A DNA stretch of 64,000 nt from assembly GCF_019966545.1 (NCBI RefSeq), contig NZ_JAIMIC010000001.1, positions 124,001 through 188,000 of the forward strand, written 5' to 3'. Position numbers and translations under genes: made by a program. Below, piece by piece: positions 56,949-64,000 of the stretch (position 1 is the first letter of the stretch; each line of letters opens with the position of its first letter). A model generated the notes under the pieces. That model ran no database searches. It saw nothing but the letters and a program-made list of their open reading frames with translations, and was not told where the DNA came from. Origin of the DNA: Heliomarina baculiformis (GTDB lineage: Bacteria; Pseudomonadota; Alphaproteobacteria; Rhodobacterales; Rhodobacteraceae).

Positions 56949-58175
56949 ATGGCCAATTCATCCAACGTGGCCCCCGAAGGCGCATTCGGAGCATTCGGCG
57001 CCTTTGGAGCTTTTAACGGCAGCGGAGCCTTTGGCGCTTTCGGGGCGTTCGGGGCCTTCGGCGCACCCGGACCGGCAAACCCACCGCTCATCTCTCAGGC
57101 CTTGATCACCAATCACGATGGGATCGCAGGAAACTGGCAGCCGGTGGGTCCGAACGCAGTCGATCCGAGCGTTCAGGAAAGTACGGAATATCTCGGACGC
57201 CTCTCGCCCGCGGTCCGTGCCAGCATCTTCACGCTGGAACTGGGCAGCCGTATCGGCTTCGCTTTCGAACCGGACGCCGTGGCAGGTGATCCCGGTCTGG
57301 GTCGTGTCTTTCATCTTGAAACCACACCCGCCAGCCCGGTGCCCGACACGGCCTACAAACTCCTGTTTGAAATGCGCAGGCCGACACAGGACATCTTTGC
57401 CTCGCAGCTGACACTCATTGCCAATTATGCCGCCCTGAGACAGGACCGGATGGCAGAGATCCTCGCGCAGCTTGGCACGCCCACCGAGTTCCTGCGGGCC
57501 ATTGCCTATATCGAACCGGCCCGCACGCCCTATACGATCGAACTTCTGTCGATGGCCCATTGGCTGGCGAACTTCGTCGAGATGCGGCTGAAGTATGCCT
57601 TGGCCTGCAAACGGCCGATAGAATACTCACCGCAGATCCAGCCGATGATATGGACGCCCTCGCATGGCAGCCTGCCAAGCGGTCACGCGACCGAGTCTTT
57701 CACCATGGCGCGGGTGTTGTGGCTGCTGCTGCGGGCCAACAACGTCAAACCATATTCGCAAGGCATATGGGGTGAAATGATGATGCGCCAGGCCGCGCGC
57801 ATCGCGATAAACCGCACGGTGGCGGGGGTGCATTTCCCAGTCGACAGCGCCGCTGGCGCGGTTCTGGGCCTGTCGCTGGGCAAGTATTTCGTTGATCGCT
57901 GCACCCACACCGCGCCCGCCGAAAGCTGGAGTTTTGACGGCGCGTCCTACCCCGAGGCGCAGGATTTTGACTGGCGCGATTACTTCCGTCCGAATGATCC
58001 TGCTGGCGGCACGGATCCGGAACAGATCGAAACCGCTTGGGCGACCGAAACCGCCATTGCCAACCCGGCCACCAACCAGACCGTGTCACAAGCCTTGAAC
58101 TGGCTCTGGAAGCGGGCGGCAGATGAATGGATCGACCTCGCCGAAGATCTCGACACCGACGGCGACGGAACATGA
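56949..58175 (+). CDS. PAP2/vanadium-haloperoxidase-fold phosphatase with N-terminal Gly-Ala-Phe repeats
   Basis: 408 residues from the ATG at 56949, with GGGAGGA just upstream. Residues 11-41 are (GAF)4-NGS-(GAF)4-GAPG. The rest is an acid-phosphatase/haloperoxidase core: K215-x6-R222P (KYALACKRP), PSGH at 243-246, and R289-x5-H295-x3-D299 (NRTVAGVHFPVD). All pocket residues for phosphate or vanadate are in place. No signal peptide and no membrane helices of the lipid-phosphatase kind, so it resembles soluble bacterial haloperoxidase-like proteins. Between a cyclase gene (39 bases) and a protease gene (12 bases). Reaction unknown. Confidence 0.82.
   Translation: MANSSNVAPEGAFGAFGAFGAFNGSGAFGAFGAFGAFGAPGPANPPLISQALITNHDGIAGNWQPVGPNAVDPSVQESTEYLGRLSPAVRASIFTLELGSRIGFAFEPDAVAGDPGLGRVFHLETTPASPVPDTAYKLLFEMRRPTQDIFASQLTLIANYAALRQDRMAEILAQLGTPTEFLRAIAYIEPARTPYTIELLSMAHWLANFVEMRLKYALACKRPIEYSPQIQPMIWTPSHGSLPSGHATESFTMARVLWLLLRANNVKPYSQGIWGEMMMRQAARIAINRTVAGVHFPVDSAAGAVLGLSLGKYFVDRCTHTAPAESWSFDGASYPEAQDFDWRDYFRPNDPAGGTDPEQIETAWATETAIANPATNQTVSQALNWLWKRAADEWIDLAEDLDTDGDGT
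56979..57059 (+). repeat. in-frame (Gly-Ala-Phe)4-NGS-(Gly-Ala-Phe)4 coding repeat
   Basis: Eight Gly-Ala-Phe units in two blocks of four. The DNA is not a simple tandem repeat: Gly is GGC, GGA or GGG, Ala is GCA, GCC, GCT or GCG, Phe is TTC or TTT. Synonymous variation with unchanged peptide suggests selection on the peptide and an old, not a recently expanded, repeat. Confidence 0.9.
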
Positions 58176-58187
58176 GGAGGATCGAAC

Positions 58188-60347
58188 ATGGCACTCAGTT
58201 GGACAGAACTTGCCCCGGTGGATCAGCCTCGCGATCCGCTGGCGGACTTCGCGGTCAACGCAATGGCGCGCTTTACGGCCGCCGATCTCAACCTCAGCAC
58301 CGCAAGCCCCTCACCCGAGCGAAAATCCGAATATGATGATCAGTCGTGGCTCGCGCTGGTGAGCGTCGCAAGAGGAGATGACAAGATTTCCAGCCTGACG
58401 ATCAATGAACTGGTCAGAAAGGCAAAGGAGCATTACACAGAGCCGCTCGATGACGATCTTCTGATACCGGGGGAATACGACGGGGCTTTCCGCGAAAGCA
58501 CCGACCTCGATGTTATCACGATCTACGCCAAGCGCGCCTATATCAACGCGGTCAACGCACAGGATGGCGAAGACAGCCTGGGGATCGCGTCCATCGAAGT
58601 CAGCTTTCCGCTGGACAGCAGGACAGTGAACCCGTCGACATCAGAATTTGCCCCCATCGAACTGGATCTCACGGTTTCCGACCAGACGGTTGTCACCGCC
58701 GTCATCGACCATGGCATCGCCATCGCCCATGACCTGTTCCGGCAAGAGGATGCAACAGGCGCACTGGCGCTCAGCCGCGTGGATTTCTTTCTCGATATGG
58801 ACGGCATCCCCGATCCGAACGCCCATATACAAAGCACTGTGGGCCGGGTCTGGACCCGCGCGGAAATCGAACAGATCCTGACTGACAACATGCACAACGG
58901 TCTGCTGGACGAGGAGAAAGTCTACCGCGCACTGGGGCTGATCGACTGGCGAAGGCGGTCAATCAACAGCTGCGCGCACAGGGTCTCACACGGCACCCAT
59001 GTAACAGGTCTGGCAGCAGGCTATAGCGCAGATGACGCCAAGGGCGCCGAGAGGCGTATTATCGCCGTACAACTGCCTACCCGCCTCGTTGCGAATACGA
59101 TGGGCCAATGGTTGCAGCAGGCCTTGGAACAGGCGCTTACCTTCATCGCGCGGCAAATGGAGCATTACTTCGTGGGGGGCGCCGCGCAGGCTACTCCCCT
59201 TGTCATGAACTTCAGCTTTGGCAATTTCATGGGGCCCCATGACGGGACCAGCAAGATCGACCGGGCCATCGATGACAACCTCTCCAAGATGGCCGCGAAC
59301 TCAAACCGTCCCCGCATGCTGATGCTGCCCTCGGGGAACGGCAACCTTTCTCGCTGTCATGCAATCGTCAACCTGACAAACGCAATGCCAGCCAAGGATC
59401 TGGACTGGAACCTGCAACCCGCAGATCGGAGCGCTTCTATCCTGAGCGCATGGTTGCCGGTCATGACCCCGGTCCAGAATGGCACGGTCGAGATGCAGGT
59501 CACCGTGCCGGGTTTCAGCACGCCCCACACCATCATCGCCGGAACTGCGCCCGGCCTGACCCTACTGACAGATACGAATTCGTCAGGCATCAAAGTGACC
59601 GTCGGCATGTTGGTCTACAGGCCACCCCGGTTTCCGACCAAGCGGGGAAGGTTCGAAATCTATCTCGTACCGACGGATCATCCGGTAGACGTCCGACCCG
59701 TGGCCCGCGCGGGCGCATGGAAACTAAGGTTCACCAAGGCGGCCTCGATCAGCGATTTATCCCTGAACATCTGGGTCCAGCGGGATGATACCCTGCCCGG
59801 CTTTCCGCAATTCGGCCGACAATCCTACCTGTCGGACGGTCTCTACGACCGTTTCAGCCGCCCGGGTGGTGCGGTGATTTCAGATGACGAAATGGATCAT
59901 GACAGTGCCATCTTCCGATCGGGAATGATCAATGGAATCGCCTGCGGCAACCTCCCTGCGGTGATCGCCGGTTATGTCAGGTCAGACAAGAAAATGGCCG
60001 ATTATTCGGCCGGTGGGCCGACCCTGAACGCCTTCCGGCTACCCGGTCCCGATGCCTCGGCAACCAGCGACGACAGTGTGGTGCTGCAAGGCGTGCTGAG
60101 CGCGGGATCGAGCAGCGGCTCACGCGTGGCAATGAACGGTACCAGCGTTTCTGCCCCGCAGGTCGCCCGCTGGGCGGCAGACCAGATCGCTCTGTCGCCT
60201 ACAACCCCGTTCACTCGGGCAACCGTAACGGCAAAGGCACTCAACGACGATACAGCCGGAATGGACAAGCCCGCCCTGACCCGAACCGGCGGCGGCAGGA
60301 TGAAACTGGGCAGCGTGTTCGGCGACTTGCGATGGTCTGACCAATAA
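58188..60347 (+). CDS. S8 (subtilisin-like) serine protease without signal peptide
   Basis: 719 residues, 12 bases after the PAP2 gene with AGGAGGATCG ribosome site. Catalytic triad found: Asp174 (TAVIDHGIAIAHD), His268 (RVSHGTHVTGLAAG) and Ser653 (MNGTSVSAPQVA). The distance from His to Ser, 385 residues, is larger than in subtilisin and includes an inserted beta-rich domain (about 440-540). Oxyanion Asn may be in LMLPSGNGNLS. No secretion signal; the first 150 residues are a distinct N-terminal domain, possibly a propeptide-like inhibitor. Probably a cytoplasmic protease or one exported with its partner. Its target could be the Gly-Ala-Phe tract next door, but this is a guess. Confidence 0.88.
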   Translation: MALSWTELAPVDQPRDPLADFAVNAMARFTAADLNLSTASPSPERKSEYDDQSWLALVSVARGDDKISSLTINELVRKAKEHYTEPLDDDLLIPGEYDGAFRESTDLDVITIYAKRAYINAVNAQDGEDSLGIASIEVSFPLDSRTVNPSTSEFAPIELDLTVSDQTVVTAVIDHGIAIAHDLFRQEDATGALALSRVDFFLDMDGIPDPNAHIQSTVGRVWTRAEIEQILTDNMHNGLLDEEKVYRALGLIDWRRRSINSCAHRVSHGTHVTGLAAGYSADDAKGAERRIIAVQLPTRLVANTMGQWLQQALEQALTFIARQMEHYFVGGAAQATPLVMNFSFGNFMGPHDGTSKIDRAIDDNLSKMAANSNRPRMLMLPSGNGNLSRCHAIVNLTNAMPAKDLDWNLQPADRSASILSAWLPVMTPVQNGTVEMQVTVPGFSTPHTIIAGTAPGLTLLTDTNSSGIKVTVGMLVYRPPRFPTKRGRFEIYLVPTDHPVDVRPVARAGAWKLRFTKAASISDLSLNIWVQRDDTLPGFPQFGRQSYLSDGLYDRFSRPGGAVISDDEMDHDSAIFRSGMINGIACGNLPAVIAGYVRSDKKMADYSAGGPTLNAFRLPGPDASATSDDSVVLQGVLSAGSSSGSRVAMNGTSVSAPQVARWAADQIALSPTTPFTRATVTAKALNDDTAGMDKPALTRTGGGRMKLGSVFGDLRWSDQ

Positions 60348-60389
60348 AAGCCTCGGAACTGGTTGGTTCAGGCCCGGAATGCGAGAACC

Positions 60390-60425
60390 GCGCGACTGTC
60401 CTCTCCGACAGCCGCGCCCCTTTTT
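60390..60425 (+). terminator. rho-independent terminator after the protease gene
   Basis: GCGCG-A-CTGTC, loop CTCTCC, GACAG-C-CGCGC (one internal mismatch), then CCC and five T. Ends the cyclase-PAP2-protease unit 43 bases after its last stop codon. Confidence 0.75.
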
Positions 60426-60555
60426 CTCTAAAACCGCAGTCGCGTCGGTCTACGCGCGACAGGCAGAGCCAGTTCGAAACCACCATGCCACCCGGAAACT
60501 GACGAAACGCCGTTACCTCCACGCCGCGCCGAGGACACGTCCGGCCAATCGCAGG

Positions 60556-61875
60556 CTACCGACCGATAACGATATCGGCGCGCAGTCCGCCAAGCCGGTC
60601 GCTTTTCCCAAGCCGCAGGACACCGCCATGCGCCCGCGCCACATCGTTCACGATGGCAAGGCCAAGACCCACGCCACCGCCCCGGTTCTGGTTGCGCGAC
60701 GGATCCAGCCGCGAAAACGGTTTGACCGCATCCACGCGTTTGGCTTCCGGAATGCCGGGCCCGTCATCCTCAACCCGGATCCGCATCGACTTCTCGGTCA
60801 GCACAACCGAAACCTCGGCCTTGGTGCCATATTGAGTCGCATTGCCCAGAAGGTTCTCCACCGCCCGGCGCATGGCGAGCGCGTTGACCATCACCTTGCC
60901 CTCGCCCTCGGCCTCGACAAGGTTCACGTCCTTGCCCGCGCGTTTCGCATCCTCGACAACATGCGTGACCATCGCCTTGATATCCACCTTCTCGGGTTCG
61001 CCCTCCGAAGCCCCCTTGGTGAAATCCAGAAACGCATCGACCAGCCGCTGCATCTCGTCGACATCGCGCAGCAGCGGCGCGGCGTCCTCTTCATCCAGCA
61101 AGGCCAGCCCCAGCTTCATCCGCGTCAGCGGCGTGCGCAGATCGTGGCTAACCCCGGAGAGCAGCATGGTCCTCTGCTCGATCTGTCGTTCGATCCGCGC
61201 CCGCATATCAAGGAAAGCGCCCCCCGCCGCCCTCACTTCGATCGCCCCGGTTGGCGAATAGGGCACGATCCGCCCGCGCCCAAAGGCTTCGGCCGCATTC
61301 GCCAGCCGCGTGATCGGGCGCAGCTGGTTGCGCATGTAAAGAAAAGCAATCGCGGTCATCAGTAGGCCGAAGAAAAGCATCGTCAGGATCAACTGGTGGG
61401 GCGCGGCGGCGGTCACCCGGCGGCGATTGAAGGTGATCTCGACCGGCCCGTGCCGTGTCGCGACGTAAATGCGGACCACGCGGTTGTCCGGCATTTCAAC
61501 CGCCAGCGTCTGCGGCAGGCTATCACGCACGACTTGCCGCACCACATGCGCGGAATAGTCGAATATCCCTACATCGTCGCTGGTCGGAACCGCCGCCTCG
61601 CTGACCGGGTCGAACCCGACCAGAAGCGCGGCCATCAAAAGATCGGCGCGTTCAAGAACCTCGACCGCGCTCTCCGCCTCATCCACAAGGTCAAGAACCA
61701 CCGCGATCTCGCGGGTGGTGGTCAGTGTCATCTGGGTTGTGATGTCGCGCAAGTGGTTGCGCAAGAACACGAATGACGCCACCAATTGCACTACGACAAC
61801 CGGCAGGATGATGATCAGTGCCGCCCTTCCGTAGAGGCTGCGCGGCATGTATCGTTTGAGCCATTTGAAAGACAT
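60556..61875 (-). CDS. EnvZ-like sensor histidine kinase
   Basis: 439 residues. Two transmembrane helices (AALIIILPVVVVQLVASFVFL at 19-39; LILTMLFFGLLMTAIAFLYM near 165-184) enclosing a periplasmic domain of about 125 residues. HAMP linker (RNQLRPITRLANAAEAFGRGR), phosphoacceptor VSHDLRTPLTRMKLGLALL, N-box RAVENLLGNATQYG, DDGPGIP and GGGVGLGLAIV, as in EnvZ. No response-regulator gene is adjacent in this window: the neighbour at 61916 is divergent, only 40 bases away, so this kinase starts its own transcript. OmpR-type partner must be elsewhere. Confidence 0.9.
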   Translation of the reverse strand: MSFKWLKRYMPRSLYGRAALIIILPVVVVQLVASFVFLRNHLRDITTQMTLTTTREIAVVLDLVDEAESAVEVLERADLLMAALLVGFDPVSEAAVPTSDDVGIFDYSAHVVRQVVRDSLPQTLAVEMPDNRVVRIYVATRHGPVEITFNRRRVTAAAPHQLILTMLFFGLLMTAIAFLYMRNQLRPITRLANAAEAFGRGRIVPYSPTGAIEVRAAGGAFLDMRARIERQIEQRTMLLSGVSHDLRTPLTRMKLGLALLDEEDAAPLLRDVDEMQRLVDAFLDFTKGASEGEPEKVDIKAMVTHVVEDAKRAGKDVNLVEAEGEGKVMVNALAMRRAVENLLGNATQYGTKAEVSVVLTEKSMRIRVEDDGPGIPEAKRVDAVKPFSRLDPSRNQNRGGGVGLGLAIVNDVARAHGGVLRLGKSDRLGGLRADIVIGR

Positions 61876-61915
61876 GCGCCGAACCTAACCGGACGCCCAG
61901 ACAAGAGGAAGTGCG

Positions 61916-62830
61916 ATGACCGAGGCCCCCGACGATTTCAATCCGCCAGTCGGAGAACCGGTCGAGCTTGAGGCAGGGCTACGCCGAATCCTTGCCCCGA
62001 ATCCCTCGCCGATGACCTATCGCGGCACCAATACCTATCTGGTCGGCACGTCCGGCCTTGCGGTAATCGACCCCGGCCCGGCATCCGAGCCGCATCTCGA
62101 CGCGATTCTCGCCGCGATCGGTCCGGGCCAGCACGTGTCGCATATCATCGTGACCCACAGTCATCTCGACCATTCTCCGCTGGCCGCTGAACTTGCAAAA
62201 CGGACCGGTGCCGGGATCTTTGCCTTCGGCGGCCCACATGACGGCCGCAGCCCGGTAATGACCCAGCTTGCGGCAGACGGGCTTGCCGGGGGCGGCGAAG
62301 GAATCGACCTCGACTTTCGGCACGATCACCGTCTGGCCGATGGCGACGTACTCAGCGGAGATGGCTGGCAACTCGACGTGATCCACACACCCGGTCACCT
62401 TGGCAACCATATCGCGCTGGGCTGGAACGATGCCTGTTTCACTGCTGATCACGTGATGGGCTGGGCGACGTCGCTCGTTTCGCCGCCCGACGGCGACCTG
62501 ACCGATTTCATGGCCTCCTGCGCGCGGCTCGGGCAACAAGACTGGCGGGTCTTCTATCCCGGACACGGGGCTCCGATCACATCGCCCGCCGACCGGCTCG
62601 ACTGGCTGGTGAACCACCGCCTGTCCCGCGAACGGGCGATTCTGGATCAACTGGATGCGGGCCCCGCCACCGCCGCAACCATCGCCCGCAACGTCTATAC
62701 CGAGACACCGGCGGCGCTCCTCCCTGCGGCAGAGCGCAATGTTTTCGCCCACCTCGTTGATTTGAAACAGAAAGACGTCGTAAAAGCCGAACCAGCCCTG
62801 TCGGCCAAGGCCGTATTTCACCGCCTGTGA
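61916..62830 (+). CDS. metallo-beta-lactamase-fold hydrolase (LACTB2-like) with winged-helix tail
   Basis: 304 residues; AGAGGAA 5 bases before the ATG. Zinc motif THSHLDHS (about 81-88), further ligands in HTPGHLGNHIALG (about 158-170), FTADHVMG (about 179) and YPGHGAPITSP (about 215). PMTYRGTNTYLVG near the start and the C-terminal helix-turn-helix-like segment (ATIARNVYTETPAALLPAAERNVFAHLVDLKQKD) match the LACTB2 type hydrolases, which include nucleases and thioesterases. Divergent from the EnvZ-like kinase. Confidence 0.88.
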   Translation: MTEAPDDFNPPVGEPVELEAGLRRILAPNPSPMTYRGTNTYLVGTSGLAVIDPGPASEPHLDAILAAIGPGQHVSHIIVTHSHLDHSPLAAELAKRTGAGIFAFGGPHDGRSPVMTQLAADGLAGGGEGIDLDFRHDHRLADGDVLSGDGWQLDVIHTPGHLGNHIALGWNDACFTADHVMGWATSLVSPPDGDLTDFMASCARLGQQDWRVFYPGHGAPITSPADRLDWLVNHRLSRERAILDQLDAGPATAATIARNVYTETPAALLPAAERNVFAHLVDLKQKDVVKAEPALSAKAVFHRL

Positions 62831-62911
62831 AGACGGTTTGGATTTTTTCCGGGAAAACAGCCAAAACCCTCTGGACCTCCGAAATACCTGTTGCTATATC
62901 GCGCAAACCGT

Positions 62912-62986
62912 TCCGGCGTAGCTCAGCGGTAGAGCAGTTGACTGTTAATCAATTGGTCGTAGGTTCGATCCCTACCGCCGGAGCCA
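62912..62986 (+). tRNA. tRNA-Asn (anticodon GTT)
   Basis: 75-base cloverleaf. Acceptor TCCGGCG with CGCCGGA, anticodon stem TTGAC/ATCAA region with loop CTGTTAA (anticodon GTT), T-arm GTAGGTTCGATCCCTAC, discriminator G and encoded CCA. Followed 8 bases later by a strong terminator. Confidence 0.95.
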
Positions 62987-62994
62987 AAGAATTC

Positions 62995-63026
62995 AAGGGG
63001 TTAGCGATCAAACGCTAACCCCTTTT
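62995..63026 (+). terminator. rho-independent terminator after tRNA-Asn
   Basis: AAGGGGTTAGCG-ATCAAA-CGCTAACCCCTT, a 12-base perfect stem, then TT. Ends the tRNA-Asn transcript. Confidence 0.88.
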
Positions 63027-63169
63027 CTTTGCATTTCCTCACATCTGTCTCGCTGTTACCTGTTCCTTAAAGATCTCCGATGACGGCACCCTAGTTTCTT
63101 GTCCCAGCAGTTTCTGGTGGTTCCTGCCCTGTCTGTCAGTGCCGTGATGAGGAAAACAGGAGAGCATCA

Positions 63170-63493
63170 TTGAAGAGCAATTTATTTTTGCTCGCGCTGG
63201 CTATTTCGGGGCCGACAAATGCGGCGACTTGGCTTTGCAAAGTTGACGATGGCGCTGGCTATCGTTGGATTGGACAAGAAAAACGTTGGCGACCTCAAAC
63301 CTTCACTGCCGATGACACATTCATTATCCGCCCCTTCAAAGACACCGACGTGGCACCCCAGAACTTGTACCAAGACAGGCCACCACTCTATCTTGCGCTT
63401 GAGCTAGAGGATGATGAACCCGTGGCCTACTGGTGGTATGACTCGGAAAAGGCTGAAGGCACTCAGTCGTTAGTAGGACGATACGTCCTGTAA
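63170..63493 (+). CDS. small exported protein of unknown function
   Basis: 107 residues, TTG start with CAGGAG 7 bases upstream. A short signal peptide (KSNLFLLALAISGPTNAA) predicts export. The mature part has TWLCKVDDGAGYRWIGQEKRWRPQTF and YLALELEDDEPVAYWWYDSE, aromatic-rich, resembling small host-unrelated periplasmic proteins; one cysteine. No family recognised. Lies just behind tRNA-Asn in DNA that is AT-richer than the surroundings, a place where acquired DNA often inserts. Confidence 0.6.
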   Translation: MKSNLFLLALAISGPTNAATWLCKVDDGAGYRWIGQEKRWRPQTFTADDTFIIRPFKDTDVAPQNLYQDRPPLYLALELEDDEPVAYWWYDSEKAEGTQSLVGRYVL

Positions 63494-63775
63494 TTCTTTG
63501 AAAACACTAACGTACTCGTCGTCACCTCAATTTAATACCCAGTGTCTCGGGATGAAAGCGAACGGGCAGAATATACGCCATATTTTGCTATCGGTAATTA
63601 TTCACAAATCGATATGTAACCACGCTCGCTGACTACGATTGCCGCCGTCACCCCGGCACAGGTGGTGCCAGCTATCCCCTCACCTCTGACATCAGCGTGC
63701 AACCGACAGATTTAGAGGTTTGAGCCAGAAAAGCTTCTGGTTGTGTAAAACCCAGAGCGCTGACCACACGCCTCG

Positions 63776-64000
63776 CTACCCCAGCGCCGGCTGTATTCCC
63801 TGCCGGACCTGCTGCAAGGCGGGAAGGTACTCCCTCATGATTTCCTCCGCGCTTTTCTGGGCGGCGGATACGCCCACATTCAACGCCGCCTGCACCCGTC
63901 CCTGCGGATTTACCAGCGCCACCGCGAGCGAGCGCAGCCCGATCTCGATCTCCTGATCCACCAGCGCATAGCCGTCCCGCTGCGCCTTCTCAATTGCCTC
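63776..64000 (-). CDS. IclR family transcriptional regulator, C-terminal part (5' part beyond window)
   Basis: About 74 residues from the right edge to a TAG stop at 63778-63776. The sequence AIEKAQRDGYALVDQE, IEIGLRSLAVALVNPQGRV and QAALNVGVSAAQKS is the end of the IclR effector-binding domain, close to PcaR/PobR-type regulators of aromatic acid degradation. The DNA-binding half is beyond the window. The 282 bases between its end and the small exported protein contain no recognised gene. Confidence 0.85.
   Translation of the reverse strand, partial: EAIEKAQRDGYALVDQEIEIGLRSLAVALVNPQGRVQAALNVGVSAAQKSAEEIMREYLPALQQVRQGIQPALG

Noticed and set aside
56979-57059. CRISPR-like or simple tandem DNA repeat
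   Set aside because: The repeat is at peptide level, with different codons in each unit and no spacers.

Overview
The window looks like chromosomal DNA of a GC-rich alphaproteobacterium of the order Rhodobacterales (roseobacter/Rhodobacteraceae type). The evidence is the gene content and order: an IscR-led suf operon with interspersed small membrane proteins, a DUF1638/corrinoid-protein neighbourhood, a UPF0280 / 6-hydroxynicotinate-reductase-like / PF06684 catabolic block, and an imelysin-Bfd-Bfr-diheme-imelysin-DUF1513 iron cluster. Assignment rests on reading protein motifs; no database search was run.

Layout. 1-3965 (minus): an RND efflux permease cut by the left edge, and its membrane-fusion partner. 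4121-16592: a catabolic block. One arm (minus) encodes a PF06684 protein, a UPF0280 protein, a 6-hydroxynicotinate-reductase-like Fe-S protein and a two-gene molybdenum hydroxylase; a MarR regulator is divergent; beyond a polytopic membrane protein lies hyuA-hyuB. 16589-26163 (minus): an eight-gene operon with Ser/Thr kinase, FHA protein, PP2C phosphatase, three different P-loop/dynamin-like GTPases and two unrecognised proteins. 26535-30291 (plus): a response regulator with a degenerate GGDEF-like domain, a membrane histidine kinase and an orphan LuxI-type acyl-homoserine-lactone synthase. 30575-36443 (plus): iron uptake and storage. 36603-37279: bactofilin and tRNA-Arg. 37382-45582 (minus): iscR-iscS-sufB-x-sufC-sufD-x-yip1-sufS. 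45766-54510: housekeeping genes (alpha/beta hydrolase, HD phosphohydrolase, radical SAM, corrinoid protein, DUF1638, SufE, lipoprotein, RNase D, PurN, PurM). 54797-54873: tRNA with CAT anticodon. 55113-60347 (plus): an unusual triad of class III adenylate cyclase with TPRs, a PAP2/haloperoxidase-fold protein with an N-terminal (Gly-Ala-Phe)n tract, and a subtilisin-like protease. 60556-64000: EnvZ-like kinase, metallo-beta-lactamase-fold hydrolase, tRNA-Asn, a small exported protein in an AT-richer patch, and the end of an IclR regulator.

The two most novel-looking units are (i) the kinase-FHA-phosphatase-triple-GTPase operon, which has the phospho-switch parts known from type VI secretion but no secretion genes and instead three GTPases, and (ii) the cyclase-TPR / (GAF)n-PAP2 / S8-protease triad. 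Neither matches a described system I can name. Functions above the level of family are inference. Many starts were moved to internal codons with better ribosome binding sites; this is stated entry by entry.
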